A stretch of 64,000 nt of DNA from JAVJSD01 sp040219575. Lineage in GTDB: Bacteria > Planctomycetota > Planctomycetia > Pirellulales > Pirellulaceae. The notes beneath the pieces are model-generated. The model searched no databases and had not been told where the DNA came from. It worked only from the letters and a program-made list of their open reading frames with translations. The stretch's first letter is position 1, and the number at the start of each line of letters is the position of its first letter. The stretch lies in contig JAVJSD010000089.1 of the NCBI GenBank assembly GCA_040219575.1, forward strand, positions 62,001-126,000. Direction: 5' to 3'. The translations under genes were made by a program, and so were the position numbers. Below, piece by piece: positions 17,250-25,622 of the stretch.

Positions 17250-17807
17250 ATGCGCACCACAATTCTTGGCGCGATGGCCTTGCTTCTGACCTGCACGCCG
17301 ATGATTTCCGCGGAAGAGGCCGACGACCGACTCGACGTGGGAGACTATATTCCCAGCTACGCTTCGACCAAGTGCGGCGGCGTCGACGACGGCGTGGCGG
17401 TCGGCAAGACCACCTGCTACACCTGCCGGTCCGGCCCCGAGCCGATCTTTTACATATTCGCCGCCCGGCGCAACGCGGCGCTCGCGAAACTGACCAAGGA
17501 GATCGATGCGCTGGTTCTCGCCAAGCAGAAGAAAAACGCCGCCGCCGTCATCAACTTCCTCGGCGACCCTGAAGACGAGACGCTCCGCAAGGAAGTCGTG
17601 CAGTTCGGCGATAAGAACGCCTTGAAGAACGTCGCGCTCACCATCACCGCCGACGGTTCGAAGTTCGACCTCGGCGGCAAGGATGAAGTCACCGTGATTC
17701 TGTTCGAGAAAGGCGTCGTCCGCCTCCGCAACTCCGCCACGGCCGGCCGCCTCGACGACGATACGGTAGAGTCAATCATTCGCCGCTCCAAAGCCTTGCT
17801 GAACTAA
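17250..17807 (+). CDS. secreted CxxC hypothetical protein, thioredoxin-like
   Basis: 185 residues with a signal peptide of about 21 residues. The mature part has cysteines at 42, 56 and 59; the last two form a CxxC in TTCYTCRSGPEPIFYIFAAR, followed by a helix, 'AAAVINFLGD' and a strand-rich end. The order is reminiscent of a periplasmic thioredoxin-like fold, but family membership is not certain. GGAGAA precedes the ATG. It lies 87 bases after the double FGE-like gene and may share its message. Confidence 0.7.
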   Translation: MRTTILGAMALLLTCTPMISAEEADDRLDVGDYIPSYASTKCGGVDDGVAVGKTTCYTCRSGPEPIFYIFAARRNAALAKLTKEIDALVLAKQKKNAAAVINFLGDPEDETLRKEVVQFGDKNALKNVALTITADGSKFDLGGKDEVTVILFEKGVVRLRNSATAGRLDDDTVESIIRRSKALLN

Positions 17808-17994
17808 GAACAGTAGGCCGCGTTGCGACGGACGTCCTCGTCCATCACGCGAAGAGAACGTACCGAAAACGACAGACGACGGCGGCCATCCCCAGGCGGC
17901 CATCAAGTCGGAGTGGGCTCCCGCATTGTGCGATCGGGTTACAATGGACGGTTTCGTCGCCCTCGTTTCCCGGTATGCGCAGGAGCCCACTCCG

Positions 17995-20535
17995 ATGAAG
18001 TCCCGCCGTTCGCTGTTCGTATTCTCCGAAATGAAGCGACGTTCATCGCGGTGGCTGCTCATCGTCTTGCTGCCTTGTTGGATGATCGCCTTCACGTCCT
18101 CGCTGCTCTACGCCCAGCGCGGCGTCTACAAGGCGACGATCACGCCGCACTGGATCGACGAGGCGCACTTCTGGTATCGCAACGACCTGCCCGATCGCCG
18201 CCAAGAGTACGTGTTGGTCGACGCGCAACACGGCGTTCGAAAACCGGCCTTCGACCACCGTGGCCTGGCCGAAACGCTCACCAACGCTGGCGTGAAGAAC
18301 GCCCGGGCTGATCGCCTGCAACTCGAAGAGTTGGAGTTCGACCTCCCGGGCGAATCGATCGCGTTCCGCGCAGCGGGCCGACGATGGCGGTGCGGTCTCG
18401 AAACTTACAACCTGCGACAACTCGACGACTCCGCCCATACCGACGACGCGCCCGCCAAGGACCCGGAACCCGAATCGCTGAAGCCCATGGGGGCTCCGCG
18501 TCGTAGCGCCCGCAACGGGGTGGAAACCGAAATCGTCTTTGTGAATCCCACCCCGCAGCGTGTGGAGCTGTTCTGGCTCGACGGCGCTGGGCGTCGCCGC
18601 AGTTACGGCAAGCTCGACGCCCATTCCAAGCGGCGGCAGCACACCTACGCGGGGCACGTGTGGGAAGTGGTTGATGATGACGGGGCGACCCGAGCGGTGT
18701 TCGAGGCGGTCGACGATTCACGCACCGCCGTCATTCCGGCTCGACCTGTCGCGCCGCAGCGGATCCCGCGAGAACGCGCCCCCGATCGCCGTGGAGTGTC
18801 GCCCGATGGCAAGTGGCGAGCCTTGGTCCGCGACCAGAATGTCTTTTTACAGGCGCTCGACAAGGAGGCGGACGGCGAGAAGGAAGTGCAACTCAGCCAT
18901 GACGGCGGCGAGTCGCATTTCTACGACCGGCTGGAGTGGTCGCCCGACGGCCGGACGCTGGTCGCTTTTCGCGTCGAGCCGGGCGAGCAGAAGCAGGTGC
19001 ACCTCCTAGAATCGTCGCCCGACGGCGGCGGCCGAGCCAAATTGCATTCCCGTGCGTATCCCCTGCCCGGCGACAAGTTCGCCGCCTACGAGTTGAATCT
19101 GTTTCGCATCGAGGACCGCGAGCAGATCAAGCCGCAGGTCGAGCGAATCGACTTCGGCCGCCCGCGGTTGCGTTGGCGCGACGACGGTCGCCGCTTCACG
19201 TACGAAAAGACCGATCGCGGCCACCAGCGTTTCCGCGTGATTGAAATCGACACGCAAGACGGCGCCGCCCGCAACATTCTCGATGAACAGACCGAGACGT
19301 TCATCTTCACCTACGCCAGCGCCTTCGGTCCCCTAGTGCGCTATATCGACAAGACGGAAGAGTTGATCTACGCCTCGGAGCGCGACGGCTGGCGGCATCT
19401 GTACCTGGTCGACGTCGAGCGAGGAGAAATCACCCGTCAGATCACGCGCGGCGCGTGGGTGGTCCGCGGCATCGACCGCATCGACGAAGACAAGCGACAA
19501 ATCTGGTTTCGCGCCAGCGGCCGGCATGCCGATCAGGATCCTTACTTCATGCACCACTACCGCATCGACTTCGACGGCCGAAATCTCGTGGCGCTAACCG
19601 CGGCAAATGGTGATCATGAGGTTCAGTTCTCGCCCGACAGGCGTTTCCTGATCGACACCTACTCGCGCGTCGACATGCCGCCCGTACATGAACTGCGCCG
19701 CGTCTCCGACGGCGTACTGCTCTGCGAACTCGAGCGTGCCGACATCGGTGAGCTCCAAGCAAGCGGCTGGATTCCCCCGGAAGTGTTCTCCGCCAAAGGA
19801 CGCGACGGCGAGACCGACATTTGGGGCATCGTCTGCCGCCCGCGCGATTTCGATCCCGACAAGAAGTATCCCGTCATCGAGGCGATCTACGCCGGTCCGC
19901 ACAACTCGCATGTGCCGAAGTCATTCAGCGCCAGTCGGCTTTTCTCGTCGCTCACCGATCTGGGGTTCGTGGTGGCGAAGATCGACGGCATGGGGACCGC
20001 CAACCGCTCGAAGGCTTTCCACGACGTCTGCTGGCACAACTTGCAAGACGCCGGCTTTCCCGACCGCATCCTCTGGCACAAGGCGTTCGCGGCGAAGCAT
20101 CCCTGGTACGACATCACCCGCGTCGGCATCTACGGCGGATCGGCCGGCGGACAGAACTCGACCGGCGCCTTGCTGTTCCATGGCGACTTCTACGACGTGG
20201 CCGTCTCCAGTTGCGGCTGCCACGATAACCGCCTCGACAAGGCCTCCTGGAATGAACAATGGATGGGCTATCCCGTCGGGCCGCACTACGCGCAGTGCTC
20301 GAACATCGAAAACGCCCATCGACTCCGCGGCAAATTAATGTTGATCGTCGGCGAGATGGATACGAACGTGCCGCCCGAATCGACGCTCCGTCTGGCTGAC
20401 GCGCTGATCAAAGCGGACAAGGATTTCGATCTGGTCTACCTTCCCGGCGTGGGACACGGCGACGGCGGCCGCTATGGTGAACGCCGCCGCCAGGACTTCT
20501 TCCGCCGCCACCTCCTCGGCAAAGTGCAACCGTAG
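17995..20535 (+). CDS. S9 prolyl-oligopeptidase/DPP IV-like serine peptidase
   Basis: 846 residues from the ATG at 17995, chosen because AGGAG lies nine bases upstream; a second ATG at 18031 would also keep the signal peptide/anchor. A DPP IV-type N-terminal beta-propeller spans about 220-590 (SPDGKWRALVRDQNVFLQ, SPDGRTLVAFRVEPGEQ). The C-terminal alpha/beta-hydrolase domain has nucleophile Ser716 in YGGSAGGQ, Asp789 in GEMDTNVPP and His821 in GVGHGDGG. It is a secreted or anchored peptidase cleaving after Pro- or Ala-like residues in short peptides. It appears monocistronic. Confidence 0.92.
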   Translation: MKSRRSLFVFSEMKRRSSRWLLIVLLPCWMIAFTSSLLYAQRGVYKATITPHWIDEAHFWYRNDLPDRRQEYVLVDAQHGVRKPAFDHRGLAETLTNAGVKNARADRLQLEELEFDLPGESIAFRAAGRRWRCGLETYNLRQLDDSAHTDDAPAKDPEPESLKPMGAPRRSARNGVETEIVFVNPTPQRVELFWLDGAGRRRSYGKLDAHSKRRQHTYAGHVWEVVDDDGATRAVFEAVDDSRTAVIPARPVAPQRIPRERAPDRRGVSPDGKWRALVRDQNVFLQALDKEADGEKEVQLSHDGGESHFYDRLEWSPDGRTLVAFRVEPGEQKQVHLLESSPDGGGRAKLHSRAYPLPGDKFAAYELNLFRIEDREQIKPQVERIDFGRPRLRWRDDGRRFTYEKTDRGHQRFRVIEIDTQDGAARNILDEQTETFIFTYASAFGPLVRYIDKTEELIYASERDGWRHLYLVDVERGEITRQITRGAWVVRGIDRIDEDKRQIWFRASGRHADQDPYFMHHYRIDFDGRNLVALTAANGDHEVQFSPDRRFLIDTYSRVDMPPVHELRRVSDGVLLCELERADIGELQASGWIPPEVFSAKGRDGETDIWGIVCRPRDFDPDKKYPVIEAIYAGPHNSHVPKSFSASRLFSSLTDLGFVVAKIDGMGTANRSKAFHDVCWHNLQDAGFPDRILWHKAFAAKHPWYDITRVGIYGGSAGGQNSTGALLFHGDFYDVAVSSCGCHDNRLDKASWNEQWMGYPVGPHYAQCSNIENAHRLRGKLMLIVGEMDTNVPPESTLRLADALIKADKDFDLVYLPGVGHGDGGRYGERRRQDFFRRHLLGKVQP

Positions 20536-20663
20536 GCTGGTACTGGGCTCGGCTTGTTCCCGCCTACAGCAGCCGCACGGCGTTGGAACTGGTACAATGC
20601 CGCGCCGATCGCGGGAAGGTACGCCCGCCGCATCGGGAGCTTCCGCCTGATACGAGGAGCGGC

Positions 20664-21317
20664 ATGGAAATCAAACTCAACGGGAATCCGGACTTCGGGG
20701 AAGCCGAGGTGCACCTCGCGTCGGGAGAGTCAATTCTGGCGGAAGCCGGCGCGATGTCGCGGATGAGCGACGGCATCGATCTGACGACCAAGCTGCTGGG
20801 CGGTTTCACGCAGTCGCTGCTGCGCAAGTTCCTCACCCAGGAAAGCCTCGTCATGGGGCGCTACACGGCGCAGCAGCCGGGCTACGTGGCGCTCGCCCCT
20901 CGCTATCCCGGCACGGTTCTCCAGCAGCAGGTTTCGGGGCAGGGACTCATCCTGACCGGCGGCGCGCTGCTGGCGTGCTCCGAGAACCTGCAGATTAAAC
21001 CGCGCTTCGGCGGGGTGCGACAGATCTTCTCGGGCGAAGGCGCCTTCATCATGCAGTGCACGGGCGACGGATCCCTTGTGCTGGCGGCGTACGGCGCCGT
21101 CGTGGAGAAGCAGGTCGACCGGCCGTTCACCGTCGACACCGGACACCTCGTCGCCTGGGAGCCGTCGCTGGAGTATCGAATCAAGGGAGCGGGTGGGATC
21201 AAGCAGACGCTCCTGTCCGGCGAAGGGCTGACGATGGAGTTCTCCGGGTCGGGGCGAATCTGGCTGCAGTCGCGAAACCTCGGCGGATTCACGCACTGGC
21301 TCAGGAAGTACTGCTGA
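20664..21317 (+). CDS. AIM24 family protein, copy 1 of 3
   Basis: 217 residues from the ATG at 20664; GAGGAG precedes it, and the upstream frame extension has no signal. The protein is a beta-rich AIM24/TIGR00266 fold: VHLASGESILAEAGAMSRM near the start, LAPRYPGTVLQQQ in the middle and WLQSRNLGGFTHWLRKYC at the end. AIM24 proteins are widespread; the yeast member affects mitochondrial inner-membrane organisation, but bacterial function is undefined. It leads an operon with two divergent paralogues (21 and 9 bases apart). No signal peptide or membrane span is seen, so it is likely cytoplasmic. Confidence 0.85.
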   Translation: MEIKLNGNPDFGEAEVHLASGESILAEAGAMSRMSDGIDLTTKLLGGFTQSLLRKFLTQESLVMGRYTAQQPGYVALAPRYPGTVLQQQVSGQGLILTGGALLACSENLQIKPRFGGVRQIFSGEGAFIMQCTGDGSLVLAAYGAVVEKQVDRPFTVDTGHLVAWEPSLEYRIKGAGGIKQTLLSGEGLTMEFSGSGRIWLQSRNLGGFTHWLRKYC

Positions 21318-21338
21318 CTCGCGGGAGCGCGCAACACG

Positions 21339-22028
21339 ATGAACGTCGACATTCTTCACCAGGGGCTGTTCGCAACGGCCGAAGTCACGCTCGCCCCGGG
21401 CGAGCAGTTCGTTTCCGAATCCGGCGCCCTGTATCGCGGCAGCCCCAACCTGAACATTGAGACCTCCAGCCGGGCGCTCGGCGGCGGAGGAATTCTCTCG
21501 GGACTGAAACGCGCGATGTTCGCGCGGGAAAGCTTCTTCATGTCGACGTATGCATCGCGCGACGGGTCCCCGGCCAGCTTCGGGCTGTCGCCGACGTTGC
21601 CCGGCGAGATGCAAGTCGTCCAGCTCGACGGCGCCGTGAATTGGATCTGCGCCGGCGGCAGCTACGTCGGCAGCGGAACGGGCGTCACGATCGACACGCA
21701 GTACCAGGGGCTCGTCAAAGGCCTCTTGGGCGGCGGCAATCTGATGTTCATGAAGACGAGCGGGACGGGGCCGATGCTCGTCAGCGGGTTTGGACGACTC
21801 ATCGAGATCGAAGTGGAGGGTTCGCTCACCATCGACAACGGGCACCTGGTCGCGTTTCAGGACTCGCTCCAGTTCAGCGTCACCAAGGCCGCCAAGGGTT
21901 GGATGGCGTCGTTCTTTTCCGGCGAGATGTTCGCCTGTCGCTTCACGGGCAAGGGCAAACTCATCGCCCAATCCCATTCACCAACCGCCTTTGGCGGCTT
22001 GCTCGGACCGAGACTCCCGGAACGCTGA
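21339..22028 (+). CDS. AIM24 family protein, copy 2 of 3
   Basis: 229 residues, same fold as its neighbours: TLAPGEQFVSESGALYRGSP, then SPTLPGEMQVVQLDG, VEGSLTIDNGHLVAFQDSLQ and FTGKGKLIAQSHS. It shares the family layout with the other two copies but is diverged from them, so the triplet arose by old duplications rather than a recent one. It starts 21 bases after the first copy. Confidence 0.85.
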   Translation: MNVDILHQGLFATAEVTLAPGEQFVSESGALYRGSPNLNIETSSRALGGGGILSGLKRAMFARESFFMSTYASRDGSPASFGLSPTLPGEMQVVQLDGAVNWICAGGSYVGSGTGVTIDTQYQGLVKGLLGGGNLMFMKTSGTGPMLVSGFGRLIEIEVEGSLTIDNGHLVAFQDSLQFSVTKAAKGWMASFFSGEMFACRFTGKGKLIAQSHSPTAFGGLLGPRLPER

Positions 22029-22037
22029 GAGAACACT

Positions 22038-22697
22038 ATGCAGGCATCCATTCAGTGCGGCCCAAGTTTCAGCATGCTCGACGTGGAGCTCGGCCAGGGC
22101 GAAAAGATCATCGCCGAGGGCGGCTCCATGACCTGGATGCAAAACGTCAACATGACAACGAACATGACCGGCGGCATCATGTCGGGGCTCAAACGAGCCG
22201 TCACCGGCGAGAGCATGTTCCTCAACACGTTCGAGGGCGACGCGGGAGGCGGGACCGTGACGCTGTCTCCGGGGGAAGCCGGCGACATCACGCGCTGCGA
22301 CGTCGAGGGACAGCTCTATCTGCAAAAGGGCGCGTTCCTCTGTTGCGGGGAGGGTGTTGAAACCGGCGTCAAGTTCGACGGCCTGAAGGGCTTTCTCAAC
22401 GTCGGCCTGTTGGCGCTCGAGGTGCATGGTCGCGGACCCGTCTGGATCTCGAGCTACGGCGCGATTGAGGAGATCGATGTCGACGGCGAGTACATCGTCG
22501 ACAACGGGTTTGTGGTGGGGTGGCAGCCTTCGCTGAATTATTCCGTCTACTTGCAGAGATCGGTGCGGACGTTTTTGTTCAACGTCGGTTTCCTGTTGAA
22601 ATTCACGGGCGCGGGCAAGTTATGGGTCCAATCGAGGAACCCGCTGCAATTGGCGGACTGGGTCTACCCGTTCCGGCCGGTCAAGAAAAAGGACTAG
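22038..22697 (+). CDS. AIM24 family protein, copy 3 of 3
   Basis: 219 residues. The pattern is again AIM24: VELGQGEKIIAEGGSMTWMQ, LSPGEAGDITRCDVEGQLYL, VDGEYIVDNGFVVGWQPSLN and TGAGKLWVQSRNPLQLADWV. It begins nine bases after copy 2. The stop codon overlaps a palindromic repeat unit at 22696-22718 that may attenuate the transcript. Confidence 0.85.
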   Translation: MQASIQCGPSFSMLDVELGQGEKIIAEGGSMTWMQNVNMTTNMTGGIMSGLKRAVTGESMFLNTFEGDAGGGTVTLSPGEAGDITRCDVEGQLYLQKGAFLCCGEGVETGVKFDGLKGFLNVGLLALEVHGRGPVWISSYGAIEEIDVDGEYIVDNGFVVGWQPSLNYSVYLQRSVRTFLFNVGFLLKFTGAGKLWVQSRNPLQLADWVYPFRPVKKKD

Positions 22698-22718
22698 AAG
22701 TCTCACGACTTCTGCTAC
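22696..22718 (-). repeat. dispersed palindromic repeat unit (GTAGC family)
   Basis: Read on the minus strand, this 23-base unit (starting GTAGCAGAAGTCGTGAGAC) is identical to 41511-41533. Its AGAAGTC/GACTTCT arms form a hairpin at the end of the AIM24 operon. Confidence 0.75.
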
Positions 22719-22754
22719 TCGAATTCCTAGCCGTAACGCAGCACTAGCCCGGTA

Positions 22755-23033
22755 TTAAGGGAGGAGGCCGCGCATCCAGTCGGTCAGTCCCATGCCGGCC
22801 ACATGGCGCATCGGAGTCGTGACGAATAGCAGCAGCAGGGCCCAGGAGGCGACGCCCATGGCGCAGAGCGAGAAGGCGGCCACCCAGGCCGAGAAGTCGC
22901 GGCGCAGGATGCGAGCAACAGCGGTGCGCGGGCGGCGTCTGACGCAACGGACTCTTGGGCGAGCGAAAAAGTCGGGCGGCGCGGGTCGCGTTGGTCTTCG
23001 ACAGCGGGGCGATTCACGGCAGGTGCGTTTCAT
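22755..23033 (-). CDS. small single-span membrane protein
   Basis: 92 residues on the minus strand. The ATG at 23031-23033 is preceded by GGAGG seven bases away, one of the best ribosome-binding sites in the window; the frame stays open further upstream, but without such a site. The N-terminal 45 residues are strongly basic (11 Arg in about 30 positions). They are followed by one membrane span (FSAWVAAFSLCAMGVASWAL and adjoining residues, about 47-70) and a short tail. No family is recognised. It is divergently placed from an ECF sigma factor, so a linked regulatory role is possible. Confidence 0.55.
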   Translation of the reverse strand: MKRTCRESPRCRRPTRPAPPDFFARPRVRCVRRRPRTAVARILRRDFSAWVAAFSLCAMGVASWALLLLFVTTPMRHVAGMGLTDWMRGLLP

Positions 23034-23243
23034 CAAGAACCTCCGTCCGGCGGCGGCGCGTTGGATCGGCCGCGGGTTTGGTGCTAATCTGAAGCGGTCA
23101 TCCCCTTCAGAAGACAATGGCCGTTTGATCGGCGCGCCCTTCACGTCGGCGACCGGGTTCGGGAGGGGATGCGTGAAATTCAGGCAATCGAACGGTCGAT
23201 CGCCTCGGCCGCATCGTTCTCTTCGCCTTAGGCATTCGCGTTC

Positions 23244-23852
23244 ATGTCGCTTTCCGATGATGTGACCAGTTGGATCGACGGGCTGCGCTCGCGCGAACCG
23301 CATTCGACGCAGCAACTGTGGCAGCGGTACTACCAGCGGCTTGTCGAACTGGCCGATCGCCGCCTGCCGCGGCACGCCCGCCGCGAGTTCGACGAGGAGG
23401 ACGTGGCCCTGAGCGCTTTCGACAGCCTCTGCCGCGGACTCGCTGCCGGGCGGTTTCCCGATTTGGCCGATCGCGACAGCCTGTGGGCCCTGCTGATCGT
23501 GATCACCGCGCGGAAGGCCCGGGCTCGCGTGCGGCGGCAAACGGCGCAGAAACGCGGCGGCGGCCATGTGCAGGGGGAGTCGGTGTTCGACGCCGAGTTG
23601 GGGGACGGCATCGCGCAGCAAATCGGCGACGAGCCGACGCCCGAGTTCGCGGCCCAAGTGGCCGAGGAAGTGGAAAGCCTGTTGTCGGTCTTGCCCGACG
23701 CCACCACGCGGCAGTTGGCGGTGCTCAAGATGGAGGGCTACACCAACGACGAGGCGGCCCAGCGACTGGCTTGTTCGCGGACGACGGTGGAACGCCGCCT
23801 GCGGTTGATCCGCGCCGCCTGGACGGAGCCTCAACAGACTGGCGAGCATTGA
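23244..23852 (+). CDS. ECF sigma factor of the planctomycete-enriched type
   Basis: 202 residues. The region-2 block is LWQRYYQRLVELADRRLP with EEDVALSAFDSLCRGL, and the region-4 block is YTNDEAAQRLACSRTTVERR. The pattern fits Pfam Sigma70_ECF (PF07638), a class expanded in planctomycetes whose members often work with Ser/Thr kinases rather than anti-sigma factors. No kinase or anti-sigma gene is adjacent on the same strand; the divergent small membrane protein upstream is the only candidate partner. The next gene, a sulfatase, starts 92 bases downstream. Confidence 0.88.
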   Translation: MSLSDDVTSWIDGLRSREPHSTQQLWQRYYQRLVELADRRLPRHARREFDEEDVALSAFDSLCRGLAAGRFPDLADRDSLWALLIVITARKARARVRRQTAQKRGGGHVQGESVFDAELGDGIAQQIGDEPTPEFAAQVAEEVESLLSVLPDATTRQLAVLKMEGYTNDEAAQRLACSRTTVERRLRLIRAAWTEPQQTGEH

Positions 23853-23944
23853 GGGCCGACACCAGCGGACGACCGCCGCTTCGAATCGAAACCTACTCCG
23901 TCCCTCCGTGAGGGCCGGGAACAACGCCGTCACGAAGACTTGCC

Positions 23945-25426
23945 ATGCCCGATGCACGCCCCAACATTCTGTGGTATTGCGCCGACGCGCAGCGTTACGA
24001 CACGATCCACGCGCTGGGCGCCGAGGCGATTCGCACGCCGACTTTGGATCGCCTGGCGCGGCAGGGCGTGGCGTTCACGCGGGCGTACTGCCAGACGCCG
24101 ATCTGCACGCCCAGTCGGGCGAGCTTTCTGACGGGGCGCTATCCCGCCACCACGCACGTCTACCGCAACGGTCACGCCCGCTTTCCGGCCGGCGAGGTAT
24201 TGGTCACCAAACGGCTCGCCGACGCCGGCTACGATTGCGGCCTGGCCGGCAAACTGCATCTCTCAACGGCCAAGTTCGGCGAGCGGCGATACGACGACGG
24301 CTACCGCGTGCTGAACTACAGCAACCTGCCCTATCCCGACGACAACGACCAGGGCAACCACTACTACGATTGGCTGCGCGGGGAGCACGGCGTCGATCCC
24401 TACGAGCTGTTTCACGATCGAGCCAGTTTCTGCGGGGCGGGGGTTCCGAGTGAACTGCATCAGGTCACCTGGTGCAGCGAAATGGCGATCCGCTTTCTCT
24501 CTGAGAAGCGCGACGGCCCGTGGCTGATGAGCGTCAATCCGTTCGATCCGCATCCACCGTTCGACCCGCCGCAGGAGTACCTGGATCGATACGATCCAAG
24601 CCAGCTTCCGCCGCCGCTTTTTCGCGAGAGCGACCTCCAGCGCCAGCACGACTTCGCCAATATTCGTCAGCAGAAGATCGAAGCCGTCGATCCCTTCGGC
24701 GAGATGCCCAACGCCCCACCGGTCGGCTCGCGAGCCCCCAACACCTACAAGGCGCCTGACCGATTCAACGGCCAGATGATCAAGGCCGCGTACTACGCGA
24801 TGATCGAACATATCGACCATCAGCTCGGCCGAATCGTCGACGCCCTGGAAGAGACCGGCCAACGCGAGAACACCATCATCCTGTTTCACAGCGATCACGG
24901 CGAACTGCTGGGGGACCATGGCTTGATCTTCAAGGGTTGCCGCTTCTTCGAAGGCGCGGTGCATGTGCCGCTGATGTTTTCCTGTCCAAAGCGGTTTCAA
25001 GCGAACCTGCAGAGCGACGCGCTGGTGGAGTTGGTCGACATGGCGCCCACGCTGCTGGAGGCCGCCGGCATTCAGACGCCCAAGGCCATGCAAGGCCGCT
25101 CGCTGGCGCCGATTCTGACCGGCCAGGCCGATCCGTCGATCCATCGCGAAATCGTCGTGTGCGATTTCAACGACTCGGTCGGCTACAGCCCGGTGCAGCG
25201 GCCGACGCAGGCGACGATGACGTTCGACGGCCGCTACAAGATGGTGATGTACCACCGTGAAAACGGCCTCGGCGAGTTGTTCGATCTGGAGGAGGACCCC
25301 GGCGAATTCGACAATCTCTGGACTCGGCCAGAATTGCAATCGTTCAAACTCGCCCGCATGCAACAGCACATCGACGCCGTGCTGGCGACGGTCAGTCCGG
25401 GGGAAGACCGCGTGGCGACGTACTGA
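23945..25426 (+). CDS. arylsulfatase-type sulfatase
   Basis: 493 residues without a visible signal peptide. The sulfatase signature CTPSRASFLTGR starts at Cys54, the residue that would be converted to formylglycine. N-terminal metal ligands lie in NILWYCADAQRYD, where the usual second Asp of the 'DD' pair is Ala. The C-terminal metal site is HSDHGELLGDHGL. Family members hydrolyse sulfate esters of glycans; the substrate is not readable. It follows the ECF sigma factor by 92 bases, so it may share its message. The lack of a leader suggests a cytoplasmic enzyme or a misannotated start. Confidence 0.92.
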   Translation: MPDARPNILWYCADAQRYDTIHALGAEAIRTPTLDRLARQGVAFTRAYCQTPICTPSRASFLTGRYPATTHVYRNGHARFPAGEVLVTKRLADAGYDCGLAGKLHLSTAKFGERRYDDGYRVLNYSNLPYPDDNDQGNHYYDWLRGEHGVDPYELFHDRASFCGAGVPSELHQVTWCSEMAIRFLSEKRDGPWLMSVNPFDPHPPFDPPQEYLDRYDPSQLPPPLFRESDLQRQHDFANIRQQKIEAVDPFGEMPNAPPVGSRAPNTYKAPDRFNGQMIKAAYYAMIEHIDHQLGRIVDALEETGQRENTIILFHSDHGELLGDHGLIFKGCRFFEGAVHVPLMFSCPKRFQANLQSDALVELVDMAPTLLEAAGIQTPKAMQGRSLAPILTGQADPSIHREIVVCDFNDSVGYSPVQRPTQATMTFDGRYKMVMYHRENGLGELFDLEEDPGEFDNLWTRPELQSFKLARMQQHIDAVLATVSPGEDRVATY

Positions 25427-25437
25427 CGCGCACAGCC

Positions 25438-25510
25438 GCGAGCGTCGAGGCGTGAGCCCGACGTGGATGCGACCATCCGCAGCACGTCGGGCTGACGCCC
25501 TGACGCTCGC
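25438..25510. repeat. long palindromic repeat after the sulfatase gene
   Basis: GCGAGCGTCGAGGCGTGAGC followed by CCGACGTG is mirrored by an inverted copy, CACGTCGGGCTGACGCCC followed by TGACGCTCGC. The arms are about 28 bases with a short loop. It could act as a terminator-like hairpin, but it lacks a T run; the form is that of a mobile palindrome. Confidence 0.7.
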
Positions 25511-25622
25511 CGAACCGCGAAATGGCGGGTCTGAATCTGGTATAATGGAGGTTTTGTCCAGGGGACGACGTCATTCCCCGAGACAACACCTAGCCCACCA
25601 TCCCTCCCTGGCGGAGCCATCC

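Noticed and set aside
15171..25426. A sulfatase with its own FGE-type maturation protein
   Set aside because: The FGE-like protein lacks catalytic cysteines, and several unrelated genes separate it from the sulfatase.
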